From Arthrobacter sp. EPSL27 (lineage in GTDB: Bacteria; Actinomycetota; Actinomycetes; Actinomycetales; Micrococcaceae): a stretch of DNA of 64,000 nucleotides. The stretch lies in the NCBI RefSeq assembly GCF_001512305.1, contig NZ_LNUT01000005.1, positions 655,774 through 719,773 of the forward strand, given 5' to 3'. Shown here piece after piece: positions 1 to 7,512 of the stretch. How positions within the stretch are numbered: the first letter of the stretch is position 1; each line of letters begins with the position of its first letter. A program made the position numbers and the translations under genes. The notes below the pieces were generated by a model. The model saw nothing but the letters and a program-made list of their open reading frames with translations. It did not search any database and was not told the DNA's origin.

Positions 1-527
1 TCCTCGACGCCCGGCTCCCGGACGGGACCGGAATCGAGGTCTGCCGCGACGTGCGATCGATCGACCCGTCACTGAACTGCATCATCCTGACCAGCTTCGA
101 CGACGAACAGGCCCTCCGCGGCGCCGTGCTGGCGGGCGCCAGCGGCTACGTCCTGAAGGAAATCGGGGGCACGGACCTGATCGGGGCGCTGCGCCGGGCC
201 GCCGCGGGCGAATCGCTGTTCGAGGACGGGGTCGCGGCGGGCATCGTGGAAAGCCTCGTGGAGACCGACGAAGTGGACCCCCGCACGGCGTCCCTGACAC
301 CCCAGGAACGCCGGGTGCTGGAACTGGTGGGCGGCGGACTGACCAACCGCCAGATCGCCGCGGAAATGTTCCTGGCCGAGAAGACCGTCAAGAACTACGT
401 CTCCTCGCTGCTGGCCAAGCTGGGCTTCGAACGGCGCACCCAGGCCGCAGTTTTTATTGCCGGCCCGGCGGCGCCGGCACAGCCCGCCGGCCACCCCGAG
501 GCATCCCGCTCACACAGCGTCCGCTAG
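1..527 (+). CDS. NarL/DosR-family response regulator (5' end cut by window)
   Basis: Two-component transcription factor. The reading frame is already open at base 3, so the first roughly 50 residues lie outside the window. The visible part begins in LDARLPDG, which contains the likely phospho-acceptor Asp. The switch Thr (LTSFDDE) and the conserved Lys (VLKEIGG) of the receiver follow. A LuxR-type helix-turn-helix occupies the C-terminal third (LTPQERRVLELVGGGLTN, then the recognition helix around TVKNYVSS). The spacing resembles DosR/DevR proteins. It is convergent with the histidine kinase, 22 nt away, which suggests they are partners although they are not in one operon as dosR-dosS are in mycobacteria. 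Target genes are inferred only. Confidence 0.9.
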   Translation, partial: LDARLPDGTGIEVCRDVRSIDPSLNCIILTSFDDEQALRGAVLAGASGYVLKEIGGTDLIGALRRAAAGESLFEDGVAAGIVESLVETDEVDPRTASLTPQERRVLELVGGGLTNRQIAAEMFLAEKTVKNYVSSLLAKLGFERRTQAAVFIAGPAAPAQPAGHPEASRSHSVR

Positions 528-549
528 CTGTTCTGCCCATGCAGGTCAG

Positions 550-2247
550 CTAGAGCGGCACCGACCACTCAAGGCTGGTTCCGGCCTCCGGGGCGCTGGT
601 GATGATGCATTCGCCGTCGAGCATCCGCGCGCGGTCTTCAAGGTTGGCCAGGCCCCGGCGCTTTTCGGGTTCGTCGAAGCCGGCGCCGTTGTCCGTGATG
701 ACCACGGTGACCCTGCCCTTTATCACGCCCACCGACACGGAAATGGCATCAGCGCCGGAATGCCGGATGGCGTTGCTGAGGCCCTCCGACACGACCGCCA
801 CCACATTGTCCGCCTTGTCCGGGGTGACGGCGTCCACCGGGCCGGTAATGGTCAGCCGCGGGGTGAAGGGCATGGACTTCGCCGAACTGCGGGTCACCCG
901 CCGGATCCGTCCGCTGAGCAGCTCCGTTTCCCCGCTGCTGCTCTTGAGTGAGTAGATGGTGTCCCGGAGGCTGCGGATCGCCTCGTCCAGCTCGCCGGTG
1001 ATGGTGCGGATGCGTTCGGTGGCGAGTTCGTCCTTCGTGAAACGGGTCAGGCTCTGCACGCTCAGCCCGGCCGCGAACAACCGCTGGATGACCAGGTCAT
1101 GGAGGTCGCGGGCAATCCGGTCCCGGTCCGTGAACACCAGGAGCTCTTCGCGGAGCCGGTGCACGCGGGACAGTTCCAGGGCCAGGGCGACATGCGACCC
1201 GAACACGGCGCCCATCTCTATGTCCGTCCGGGCGAAAGGCAGTGCCTCGCGGTCCCGGAGCAGCAGCAGGAGCCCGTGGTGCGCGCCCTGGGTGCTGAGC
1301 GCCACGGCCAGCAGGGGGCCGGCTGCGCCGCAGTCGGCGTCGCCGATCACGGCGGAGGCATCCTCGAGGACTACAGGTTCGCCGCCGTCAAGGACGCTTT
1401 CGAGCAGCGGCGAATCAAGGGCCAGCGTGCGCCCCGAGAACGAGGCGGCGTCCTTGCCGGCGACGCCGGCAACAATGTGGCTGGCACCGCCTGTGGCCGG
1501 TGCCACCAGCAGCGCCAGCCGGGATCCCGATTCCTGCAGCGCGCGGCTGGCAACCGGATCCAGTCCCCCCGAGGTGTAGTCGCGGTCGCTGCCAAGGACC
1601 AGGCCGGAGACGTCCATGCAGGCCTCCAGCCAGCGGGCCCGGCGCCGGGCATCGTCGTAGAGGCGGGCGTTCTCGATCGCCACGCCCGCGGCGGCCGCCA
1701 GCGCCACCGCCAGGCCTTCGTCCTCGGCCGTGAAGTCAGTGCCGTCTTCCTTTTCCGTCAGGTACAGATTGCCAAAGACGACGTCGCGGACCCGCACCGG
1801 AACGCCGAGGAAGGACTTCATGGGCGGGTGGTTCGCCGGGAAGCCGAACGACTCGGGATGCTCGCGCAGGTCGTGCAGTCGGAGGGGGCGCGGCTCGGAA
1901 ATCAGCAGGCCCAGCACGCCGTGGCCTGTAGGCAACGGGCCGATGCGGTGGGCGAGTTCCTGGTCGATGCCGACGGTAATGAAGTGGCTGAGGGCGAGGT
2001 TGTCGCCGATGACGCCCAGGGCGCCGTAGCGGGCATGGAGAAGGCGGCAGGCGGACTGCACCACGCGCTCCAGGACAGCGTCCAGGCTGAGGTCCTCGGC
2101 AACAGCGACCACAGCTTCGAGCAGGCCGGCCATCCGTTCCTGTGACTGGAGCAGTTCCTCGGCCCTGGACACGAAACCCTTCAGCACGCCATCTATCATG
2201 GGCTGCGGCTCCGTGGTGTAGTCCGGATCTCCCCCAAGTGTCTGCAT
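550..2247 (-). CDS. DosS/DosT-like GAF sensor histidine kinase
   Basis: Membrane-free sensor kinase of 565 residues. The order is GAF-A (about 45-195), GAF-B (about 205-355), a HisKA_3 dimerisation helix with phospho-acceptor His383 in RDLHDLVIQ, then HATPase_c with N box EGLSNAIRHSG, G1 box DNGAGFD and G2 GLANLEDRA. In GAF-A the block NHPPMKSFLGVPVRV to GNLYLT has His140 and Tyr162 exactly 22 residues apart. This is the spacing of the heme-ligand His149 and distal Tyr171 of M. tuberculosis DosS, so heme-based gas or redox sensing is likely. The start ATG is weakly supported by a Shine-Dalgarno. It is divergent from a PPOX protein across an intergenic region with a DosR-like box. Confidence 0.92.
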   Translation of the reverse strand: MQTLGGDPDYTTEPQPMIDGVLKGFVSRAEELLQSQERMAGLLEAVVAVAEDLSLDAVLERVVQSACRLLHARYGALGVIGDNLALSHFITVGIDQELAHRIGPLPTGHGVLGLLISEPRPLRLHDLREHPESFGFPANHPPMKSFLGVPVRVRDVVFGNLYLTEKEDGTDFTAEDEGLAVALAAAAGVAIENARLYDDARRRARWLEACMDVSGLVLGSDRDYTSGGLDPVASRALQESGSRLALLVAPATGGASHIVAGVAGKDAASFSGRTLALDSPLLESVLDGGEPVVLEDASAVIGDADCGAAGPLLAVALSTQGAHHGLLLLLRDREALPFARTDIEMGAVFGSHVALALELSRVHRLREELLVFTDRDRIARDLHDLVIQRLFAAGLSVQSLTRFTKDELATERIRTITGELDEAIRSLRDTIYSLKSSSGETELLSGRIRRVTRSSAKSMPFTPRLTITGPVDAVTPDKADNVVAVVSEGLSNAIRHSGADAISVSVGVIKGRVTVVITDNGAGFDEPEKRRGLANLEDRARMLDGECIITSAPEAGTSLEWSVPL

Positions 2248-2323
2248 GCTTAAGGCCCCAATTCACTACAACGGACACAACGATCGTCGGCGCTGACGAT
2301 TGTGAAGCCAGAATACCCCGTCG

Positions 2324-2338
2324 CGGGCCCAAAGGCCC
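2324..2338. promoter_or_regulatory. DosR-like palindromic box between kinase and PPOX gene
   Basis: GGGCCCAAAGGCCC (2325-2338) matches 11 of 14 positions of the mycobacterial DosR consensus GGGACTWWAGTCCC. It lies in the divergent region between the sensor kinase and the PPOX gene. The same region holds the nonamer CGATTGTGA twice (2297-2305 and 2361-2369). A GC-rich palindrome can arise by chance, so support is moderate and comes mainly from the adjacent DosR/DosS-like genes. Confidence 0.4.
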
Positions 2339-2403
2339 GGGGCAGGCATAGTAATCCCGTCGATTGTGACCTTTTCCCCTACCTCGCGGGCGGGCTCCTG
2401 GCG

Positions 2404-2409
2404 TACGCT
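2404..2409 (+). promoter_or_regulatory. -10 hexamer of a probable leaderless PPOX transcript
   Basis: TACGCT lies 7 nt before the ATG at 2417. No Shine-Dalgarno is present, so transcription probably starts at or next to the start codon. Confidence 0.35.
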
Positions 2410-2416
2410 CGAGGCC

Positions 2417-2905
2417 ATGAGCGATGATGCGAACCAGGGCAAACACCAGCAGGCCTACGAAGTTGAGACCCTTGACCACCACGAATGCTGGCGGCTTTTA
2501 CGCGGCGTTTCCGTGGGCAGGCTCGCGGTCTGGGTGGATGACCATCCCGACATCTTCCCCATCAACTACAAGGTGGACCACGGAACGCTGGTGTTTCGCA
2601 CGGCCGATGGCACCAAGCTGCAGTCCGCCACCGGCGACACCCCCGTGGCCCTCGAAGCCGACGGGGTCGACGCGGACAGCGGCATTGCCTGGAGCGTGGT
2701 CATCAAGGGCCAGGCGGCCCCCGTGCAGAACCAGCAGGAAGTGCTCGACACCGTGGGCCTCCTCCTCTTCCCCTGGCAGGCAGGCAAGAAGGAACACTTC
2801 GTCCGGATCACTCCGGACACCGTGACGGGACGCCGGTTCAAGGTGGTCCCGCCGCTGACGTGGTGGACGCCGCTGGACGACGCCACCCGTTCCGGGTTCG
2901 AGTAG
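2417..2905 (+). CDS. Pyridoxamine 5'-phosphate oxidase (PPOX) family flavin-binding protein
   Basis: Protein of 162 residues with the PPOX split-barrel pattern: an N-terminal helix ending in CWRLLRGVSVGRLAV, then PDIFPINYKVDHGTLVFRT, the usual FMN or F420 binding strand pair. The ATG at 2417 is preferred over an in-frame ATG 51 nt upstream because a -10-like hexamer sits 7 nt before it and the upstream extension is low-complexity. Small PPOX or nitroreductase proteins are frequent neighbours and targets of DosR systems, which fits the adjacent kinase. The substrate is unknown. It is convergent with the transglutaminase gene, 20 nt apart. Confidence 0.85.
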   Translation: MSDDANQGKHQQAYEVETLDHHECWRLLRGVSVGRLAVWVDDHPDIFPINYKVDHGTLVFRTADGTKLQSATGDTPVALEADGVDADSGIAWSVVIKGQAAPVQNQQEVLDTVGLLLFPWQAGKKEHFVRITPDTVTGRRFKVVPPLTWWTPLDDATRSGFE

Positions 2906-2925
2906 GACCGGCCCGGCCCCGCGCG

Positions 2926-3777
2926 TCAGGCGAGCCGGGTGATCTCCACGGTCACATTGAGGGAGGAACCGCCCCCGCCGGAGAGGATGCCCTTCAGCGG
3001 GGGCACATCACGGTAATCCCGGCCCCGCGCCACGGTCACGTGGAAGTCACCGGCCGGCTTGTGGTTGGTGGGGTCCCAGCTGCGCCATTCCCCGTCCCAC
3101 CATTCCAGCCACGCGTGCGACTGGCCCGCGACCGTCTCGCCGATGTCCGCCGACGAGCGCGGGTGCAGGTAACCGGAGACGTAGCGGGCCGGGATGCCGC
3201 GGCTGCGGAGGGCGGCGATGGCGAGGTGCGCCAGGTCCTGGCAGACGCCCTGGCGCTGGTTCCAGGCCTGCTCGGCGTTGGTGGTGACGCCGGTAGAGCC
3301 CTTCATGTAGGTCATCTCGCCGCGCATCCACTCAAAGATGGCCATGGCGGCGTCGTGCGGGTTTTTGCCCTCGACGACGCCGGGAACGATTGCGAGGACT
3401 TCGGCGCCCGGCCCGGTGAGCTGCGACTGCGGGATCCAGTCGCTGAACCTGTTGAGCGTCTCCGGGGCCGCCAGGACATCCCAGCCCACAATGTCCGACT
3501 CCGCCGGGATGCGTTCCACCCGGTGGACCTCCACCGTGGTGGTGGACAGGACTTCCAGGTGCTCGTGCGGCATCTGCATGTCAAAAGCCGTGACCCGGGT
3601 GCCCCAGTAGTCGCGGTAGCTGCTCAGCGCGGCCTGGGACGGGGAGACCTTCAGCGAGGACTCCAGCACCACCTGCTGGGGATCCGTCAGCGGCGTCATG
3701 CGCGCCTCGTTGTAGGACAGCGTGACCCGCTTGTTGTACTTGTACGCGGTCTTGTGCGTGATGCTCAGCCGGGTCAT
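2926..3777 (-). CDS. Transglutaminase-like cysteine protease/ligase
   Basis: Protein of 283 residues with an N-terminal beta domain of bacterial transglutaminases (about 1-90) and a papain-like core. The catalytic triad is visible: Cys179 in QGVCQDLAH, His221 in QSHAWLEWW and Asp235 in WDPTNHK. There is no signal peptide, so it should be cytoplasmic. Its start overlaps the stop of the alpha-E gene by 4 nt (ATGA), so the two are translationally coupled. With alpha-E and ATP-grasp partners it forms a conserved predicted peptide-synthesis or modification cassette, where it may cleave or transfer a peptide amide. The actual substrate is unknown. Confidence 0.92.
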   Translation of the reverse strand: MTRLSITHKTAYKYNKRVTLSYNEARMTPLTDPQQVVLESSLKVSPSQAALSSYRDYWGTRVTAFDMQMPHEHLEVLSTTTVEVHRVERIPAESDIVGWDVLAAPETLNRFSDWIPQSQLTGPGAEVLAIVPGVVEGKNPHDAAMAIFEWMRGEMTYMKGSTGVTTNAEQAWNQRQGVCQDLAHLAIAALRSRGIPARYVSGYLHPRSSADIGETVAGQSHAWLEWWDGEWRSWDPTNHKPAGDFHVTVARGRDYRDVPPLKGILSGGGGSSLNVTVEITRLA

Positions 3778-4700
3778 GAAACTTCTCCCACCCAGGCCAG
3801 TTCGTCTGCCTGATTGAAGTACTTACGGGAAATGGCGTCCGACGCCTGCGAGACGGCCTTCTGCACGCGCTCCATGTGCTCCGGCAGTTCGGACATCAGG
3901 TCGTCGGTGCGGTGGAACTCGAGGAATGTGCGGGCCTGGCCCACGATCCGGCGGGCGTCATTGATGAAGCCGACGCGCTGCGCCGAGGGATCCAGCTTGG
4001 CGAGGCACTCGTCGGCGTCGCGCAGCGCGTACACGATGGAGCGCGGGAACAGCCGGTCCAGCAGCAGGAACTCGGCGGCGTGCTGGTCGCCGAAAGCCGC
4101 GCGGCGGGTCCGCAGGAACGACTCGTAGGCGCCGGCGCAGCGGAGCATGTTCACCCAGGACATGCCCGCGGATAGCACGTCGCGGGTGGACAGCATCCGC
4201 GCGGTCATGTCGGCGCGTTCCAGCGAGCGGCCCAGGACCAGGAACTGCCAGCTCTCGTCGTGGCTCACGGTGGTGTCCGCGAGGCCGCTGACCATGGCCG
4301 TGCGTTCCAGGACCCAGTTGCAGAAACGGTAAGTGCCCACCACGTCCTTGCGGTGCTGGTTGAGCCCGTAGTACGTGGTGTTCAGGCTTTCCCAGAGCCC
4401 GGAGGACACAGTCTCCCGGGCCCGGCGGGCGTTCTCCCGCGCAGCGCCGAGGGAACCGGCGATGGACGTTGCGCTCTGCTTGTCGTACGCGAGGGCATTG
4501 AGCAGTTCGGGCAGGCCGAAGTCCTCGCTCTGTGCGCGGGCGCCCATGACGGCCAGGAGTTCCTGCGCCACGCTGCGCTGCTCCTCCATGGGCAGGTGGT
4601 TGAGCCGCTCCAGGTGGACGTCAAGGATCCGGGCGGTGCCGTCGGCCCGCTCCACGTAGCGGCCGATCCAAAACAGTGATTCGGCGATCCGGCTAAGCAT
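3774..4700 (-). CDS. Alpha-E domain protein (DUF403)
   Basis: All-helical protein of 308 residues beginning MLSRIAESLFWIGRYVERADGTARIL, the signature of the alpha-E family that accompanies circularly permuted ATP-grasp ligases. A GGAGGT Shine-Dalgarno lies 7 nt before the ATG. It starts 75 nt after the ATP-grasp gene and overlaps the transglutaminase gene by 4 nt, so the three genes look like one operon. No enzymatic activity has been established for the family; roles as a scaffold or accessory of the ligase are proposed. No catalytic motif is recognised here. Confidence 0.92.
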   Translation of the reverse strand: MLSRIAESLFWIGRYVERADGTARILDVHLERLNHLPMEEQRSVAQELLAVMGARAQSEDFGLPELLNALAYDKQSATSIAGSLGAARENARRARETVSSGLWESLNTTYYGLNQHRKDVVGTYRFCNWVLERTAMVSGLADTTVSHDESWQFLVLGRSLERADMTARMLSTRDVLSAGMSWVNMLRCAGAYESFLRTRRAAFGDQHAAEFLLLDRLFPRSIVYALRDADECLAKLDPSAQRVGFINDARRIVGQARTFLEFHRTDDLMSELPEHMERVQKAVSQASDAISRKYFNQADELAWVGEVS

Positions 4701-4775
4701 TCGCGGTTACCTCCAGCGCATGGGAAATCTGAACAGGGCAGGACAGCGGAACTTCGCACCCGACGGTGCTGCGGC

Positions 4776-6332
4776 TCATTGCTGCTGCTCCTTCTGGCTG
4801 TCGCGCCAGTTGCTTTCAACGGGCCACACTGAGACGCGTTCGCGGACCGTGATGGCCGGGCGCGGCAGGGCCTCCACCGGCACCTCCGGGGAATCGGCCA
4901 GGACCCAGGTGTCCTTGGACCCGCCGCCCTGGCTGGAGTTCACAATCAGTGAACCCTCCTTGAGCGCCACCCGGGTGAGGCCGCCCGGCAGGACCCAGAC
5001 GTCGTCGCCGTCATTGACGGCGAACGGGCGCAGGTCCACGTGGCGGGGGCCGAACTTGTCTCCGCTGAGCGTGGGGACGGTGGACAGCTGCAGCACCGGC
5101 TGCGCGATCCAGCCCCGGGGGTCCGTGACGATGCGTTTGCGCAGCGCCTCGAGTTCGTCCGCGGAGGCATCCGGGCCGATGACCAGGCCCTTGCCGCCGG
5201 AGCCGTCCACGGGTTTGACCACCAGTTCGTCCAGCCGGTCGAGGACCTCTTCCCGGGCTTCCTTCTCTTCGAGCCGGAAGGTGTCCACGTTGGCGATCAC
5301 GGGTTCTTCGCTGAGGTAGTAGCGGATCAGGTCCGGGACGTAGCTGTAGACCAGCTTGTCGTCGGCGACGCCGTTGCCCACGGCGTTGGCGATGGTCACG
5401 CCTCCGGCGCGGGCCGCGTTGACAAGGCCGGGGCAGCCCAGCATGGAGTCGGCGCGGAACTGCAGCGGGTCCAGGAATTCGTCGTCGATGCGCTTGTAGA
5501 TCACGTCCACGCGCTGTTCGCCGGCGGTGGTGCGCATGTAGACGCGGTTGCCGCGGCAGATCAGGTCACGCCCCTCGACCAGTTCCACGCCCATGAGGCC
5601 GGCGAGCAGGGTGTGCTCGAAGTAGGCGCTGTTGAAGACGCCGGGGGTCAGGACCACCACAGTGGGGTCGTCGACGCCGGACGGTGCCGTTTTGCGCAGG
5701 GCCGACAAGAGCCGCCGGGGGTACTCTTCGACCGGGCGGATCAGCTGCTGGCCGAAGGCCTCGGGCAGGCCCTTGGCCATGGCGCGGCGGTTTTCCAGGA
5801 CGTAGCTGACGCCGGAGGGGACGCGCACGTTGTCCTCCAGGACCCGGAAGGTCCCGGCGGCGTCACGGACGACGTCGATTCCCGAGATGTGCACACGCAC
5901 CCCGCCGGCGGGTTCGAAGCCGTGCACCTGGCGGTGGAAATGCGCGCTGGTGGTGACGAGCTGGCGCGGGATGACACCGTCGGACACCACGGCCATCTTG
6001 TCGTAGACGTCGTTGAGGAACGCCTCGAGGGCGCGCACGCGCTGCGCCACACCCTTCTCCAGGACCGTCCACTCGTCGGCCGGGATGACCCGGGGCACGA
6101 TGTCGAGCGGGAAGGGACGCTCCTCCCCCGCGAAGTCGAAGGTGACGCCGCGGTCCAGGAAGGTCCGCGCCATGGAATCGGCGCGGGCGGTGACGTCGGC
6201 AAGCGACAGTTCACGCAGGGCTCCAGCGACCTGGCCGTACGACTTCCGGGCCTGCTGCCCGGGGGTGAACATCTCGTCGTAGGCGCCGGTGCGGTCGGCG
6301 GCCACGGAGTAATCCTGGAATAGGTCAGACAT
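4776..6332 (-). CDS. Circularly permuted ATP-grasp peptide ligase (DUF407/DUF404 family)
   Basis: Protein of 518 residues, first gene of the three-gene cassette. Conserved blocks are VVLTPGVFNSAYFEH, LICRGNRVYMRTT, VIYKRIDDEFLDP, the ATP-binding LVVKPVDGSGGKGLVIGP and the C-terminal NSSQGGGSKDTWVL. They define the circularly permuted ATP-grasp ligases that probably form peptide or amide bonds through acyl-phosphates. The start at 6332 (MSDLFQDYS) is preceded by AGGAACC. Upstream in-frame extension to 6431 is unlikely because it enters the divergent promoter region. The product of the cassette is unknown. No Anbu proteasome-like gene, a frequent companion elsewhere, is nearby. Confidence 0.93.
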   Translation of the reverse strand: MSDLFQDYSVAADRTGAYDEMFTPGQQARKSYGQVAGALRELSLADVTARADSMARTFLDRGVTFDFAGEERPFPLDIVPRVIPADEWTVLEKGVAQRVRALEAFLNDVYDKMAVVSDGVIPRQLVTTSAHFHRQVHGFEPAGGVRVHISGIDVVRDAAGTFRVLEDNVRVPSGVSYVLENRRAMAKGLPEAFGQQLIRPVEEYPRRLLSALRKTAPSGVDDPTVVVLTPGVFNSAYFEHTLLAGLMGVELVEGRDLICRGNRVYMRTTAGEQRVDVIYKRIDDEFLDPLQFRADSMLGCPGLVNAARAGGVTIANAVGNGVADDKLVYSYVPDLIRYYLSEEPVIANVDTFRLEEKEAREEVLDRLDELVVKPVDGSGGKGLVIGPDASADELEALRKRIVTDPRGWIAQPVLQLSTVPTLSGDKFGPRHVDLRPFAVNDGDDVWVLPGGLTRVALKEGSLIVNSSQGGGSKDTWVLADSPEVPVEALPRPAITVRERVSVWPVESNWRDSQKEQQQ

Positions 6333-6440
6333 GGTTCCTAGACAATCACTTTTTTGTTGCGAAATCATTTCCGGCCGCCCGCGCGGGGCGCCCGCTGTGC
6401 CGGTAGCGGCATTTCCGCCCGGTTGAGGCAAGGTAGGTGC
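6333..6440. promoter_or_regulatory. Divergent promoter region, ATP-grasp cassette / yeiH
   Basis: 108 bp between two divergent genes, with an AT-rich patch near 6345-6370 in otherwise GC-rich DNA. It must hold promoters for both sides. I cannot assign clear -35/-10 pairs. Confidence 0.4.
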
Positions 6441-7508
6441 GTGCCTGTCTTTCCTTCTTCACCGCGGCCCGGCGCCACTCCGCCGCCCCGACCGTTACCG
6501 GGACCGTTGCCCGGCCCGGTTGCGGCCACGGTACCCGGCCTGCTGGCCGCCGCGGCCGCCGTCGTCCTGGCCCTGGCCGTCCACATCCTGGTTCCGGTCC
6601 TTCCGGCCATGACGCTGGCCGTGGCGTTCGGGCTGCTCGCCGCTAACATCCCCGGGCTCTCCGGCTGGACAGCAGGGCGGGGACGGGCGGGCCTGGACTT
6701 CGCCGGCAAGCACCTGATGCGCGCCGGCATCGTGATCCTGGGCCTGAAAGTCAGCCTGGGGGACGTGCTCGGGCTCGGCTGGGAATCGCTGCTGCTGATC
6801 ACGGGCGTGGTGCTCGCCGCCTTCGCCGGGACGTACGGCATCGGCCGGCTGTTCCGGCTGCCGCCGCATGTCTCGCTGCTGGTTGCCACCGGGTTTTCCA
6901 TCTGCGGGGCATCTGCCATCGGGGCCATGGCGGCCGTGCGCCGGATCCGCCAGGCCGACACCGTCCTTCCGGTGGCTCTGGTCACCCTGTGCGGCACCCT
7001 GGCCATCGGGGTGCTGCCGCTGCTTATCCGGCCGCTGGGCCTCAGCCCGGAGGTCTTCGGCGCGTGGGCCGGCGCTTCCGTGCACGACGTCGGCCAGGTG
7101 GTGGCCACCGCCCAGACCGCAGGGGCCTCGGCGCTGGCGGTCGCCGTCGTCGTCAAACTCACCCGCGTGATCCTGCTGGCGCCCATCACCGCCGCCGCGG
7201 GGCTGCACCACCGCAGCACCGCCGGCGCCGGCGAAGGCATGAAGCGTCCGCCGATTGTCCCGCTGTTCGTGCTCGGGTTCGTCGCCTTCGCGGCCCTGCG
7301 CTCCACCGGGTGGCTCTCCCCCGCAGCCCTCGACGCCGCCGCCGTGCTGCAGGACATCGCCCTCGGAATGGCCCTGTTCGGACTGGGCTCGGCGGTGCGC
7401 GTGGGCCAGCTGCTGCACACCGGGACACGGGCGCTGCTGGCCGCCCTGGCGTCCTGGCTGCTGATCGCCGCACTGGGCCTGGGCGCCGCGTTCCTCATGA
7501 TTAGATAG
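6441..7508 (+). CDS. YeiH/UPF0324 family putative sulfate or inorganic-anion exporter
   Basis: Polytopic membrane protein of about 355 residues with roughly ten hydrophobic helices. Family markers are GKHLMRAGIVILGLKVSLGD, GFSICGASAIGAMAA and GASVHDVGQVVATA, the conserved features of the YeiH/Conserved-698 family. The GTG at 6441 follows an AAGGTAGG-like ribosome site. The upstream in-frame ATG at 6354 would overlap the neighbouring promoter and add only basic, proline-rich sequence. It stops 4 nt before pepN, so the two may be cotranscribed. The transported substrate is not certain for the family. Confidence 0.88.
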   Translation: MPVFPSSPRPGATPPPRPLPGPLPGPVAATVPGLLAAAAAVVLALAVHILVPVLPAMTLAVAFGLLAANIPGLSGWTAGRGRAGLDFAGKHLMRAGIVILGLKVSLGDVLGLGWESLLLITGVVLAAFAGTYGIGRLFRLPPHVSLLVATGFSICGASAIGAMAAVRRIRQADTVLPVALVTLCGTLAIGVLPLLIRPLGLSPEVFGAWAGASVHDVGQVVATAQTAGASALAVAVVVKLTRVILLAPITAAAGLHHRSTAGAGEGMKRPPIVPLFVLGFVAFAALRSTGWLSPAALDAAAVLQDIALGMALFGLGSAVRVGQLLHTGTRALLAALASWLLIAALGLGAAFLMIR

Positions 7509-7512
7509 CTGG

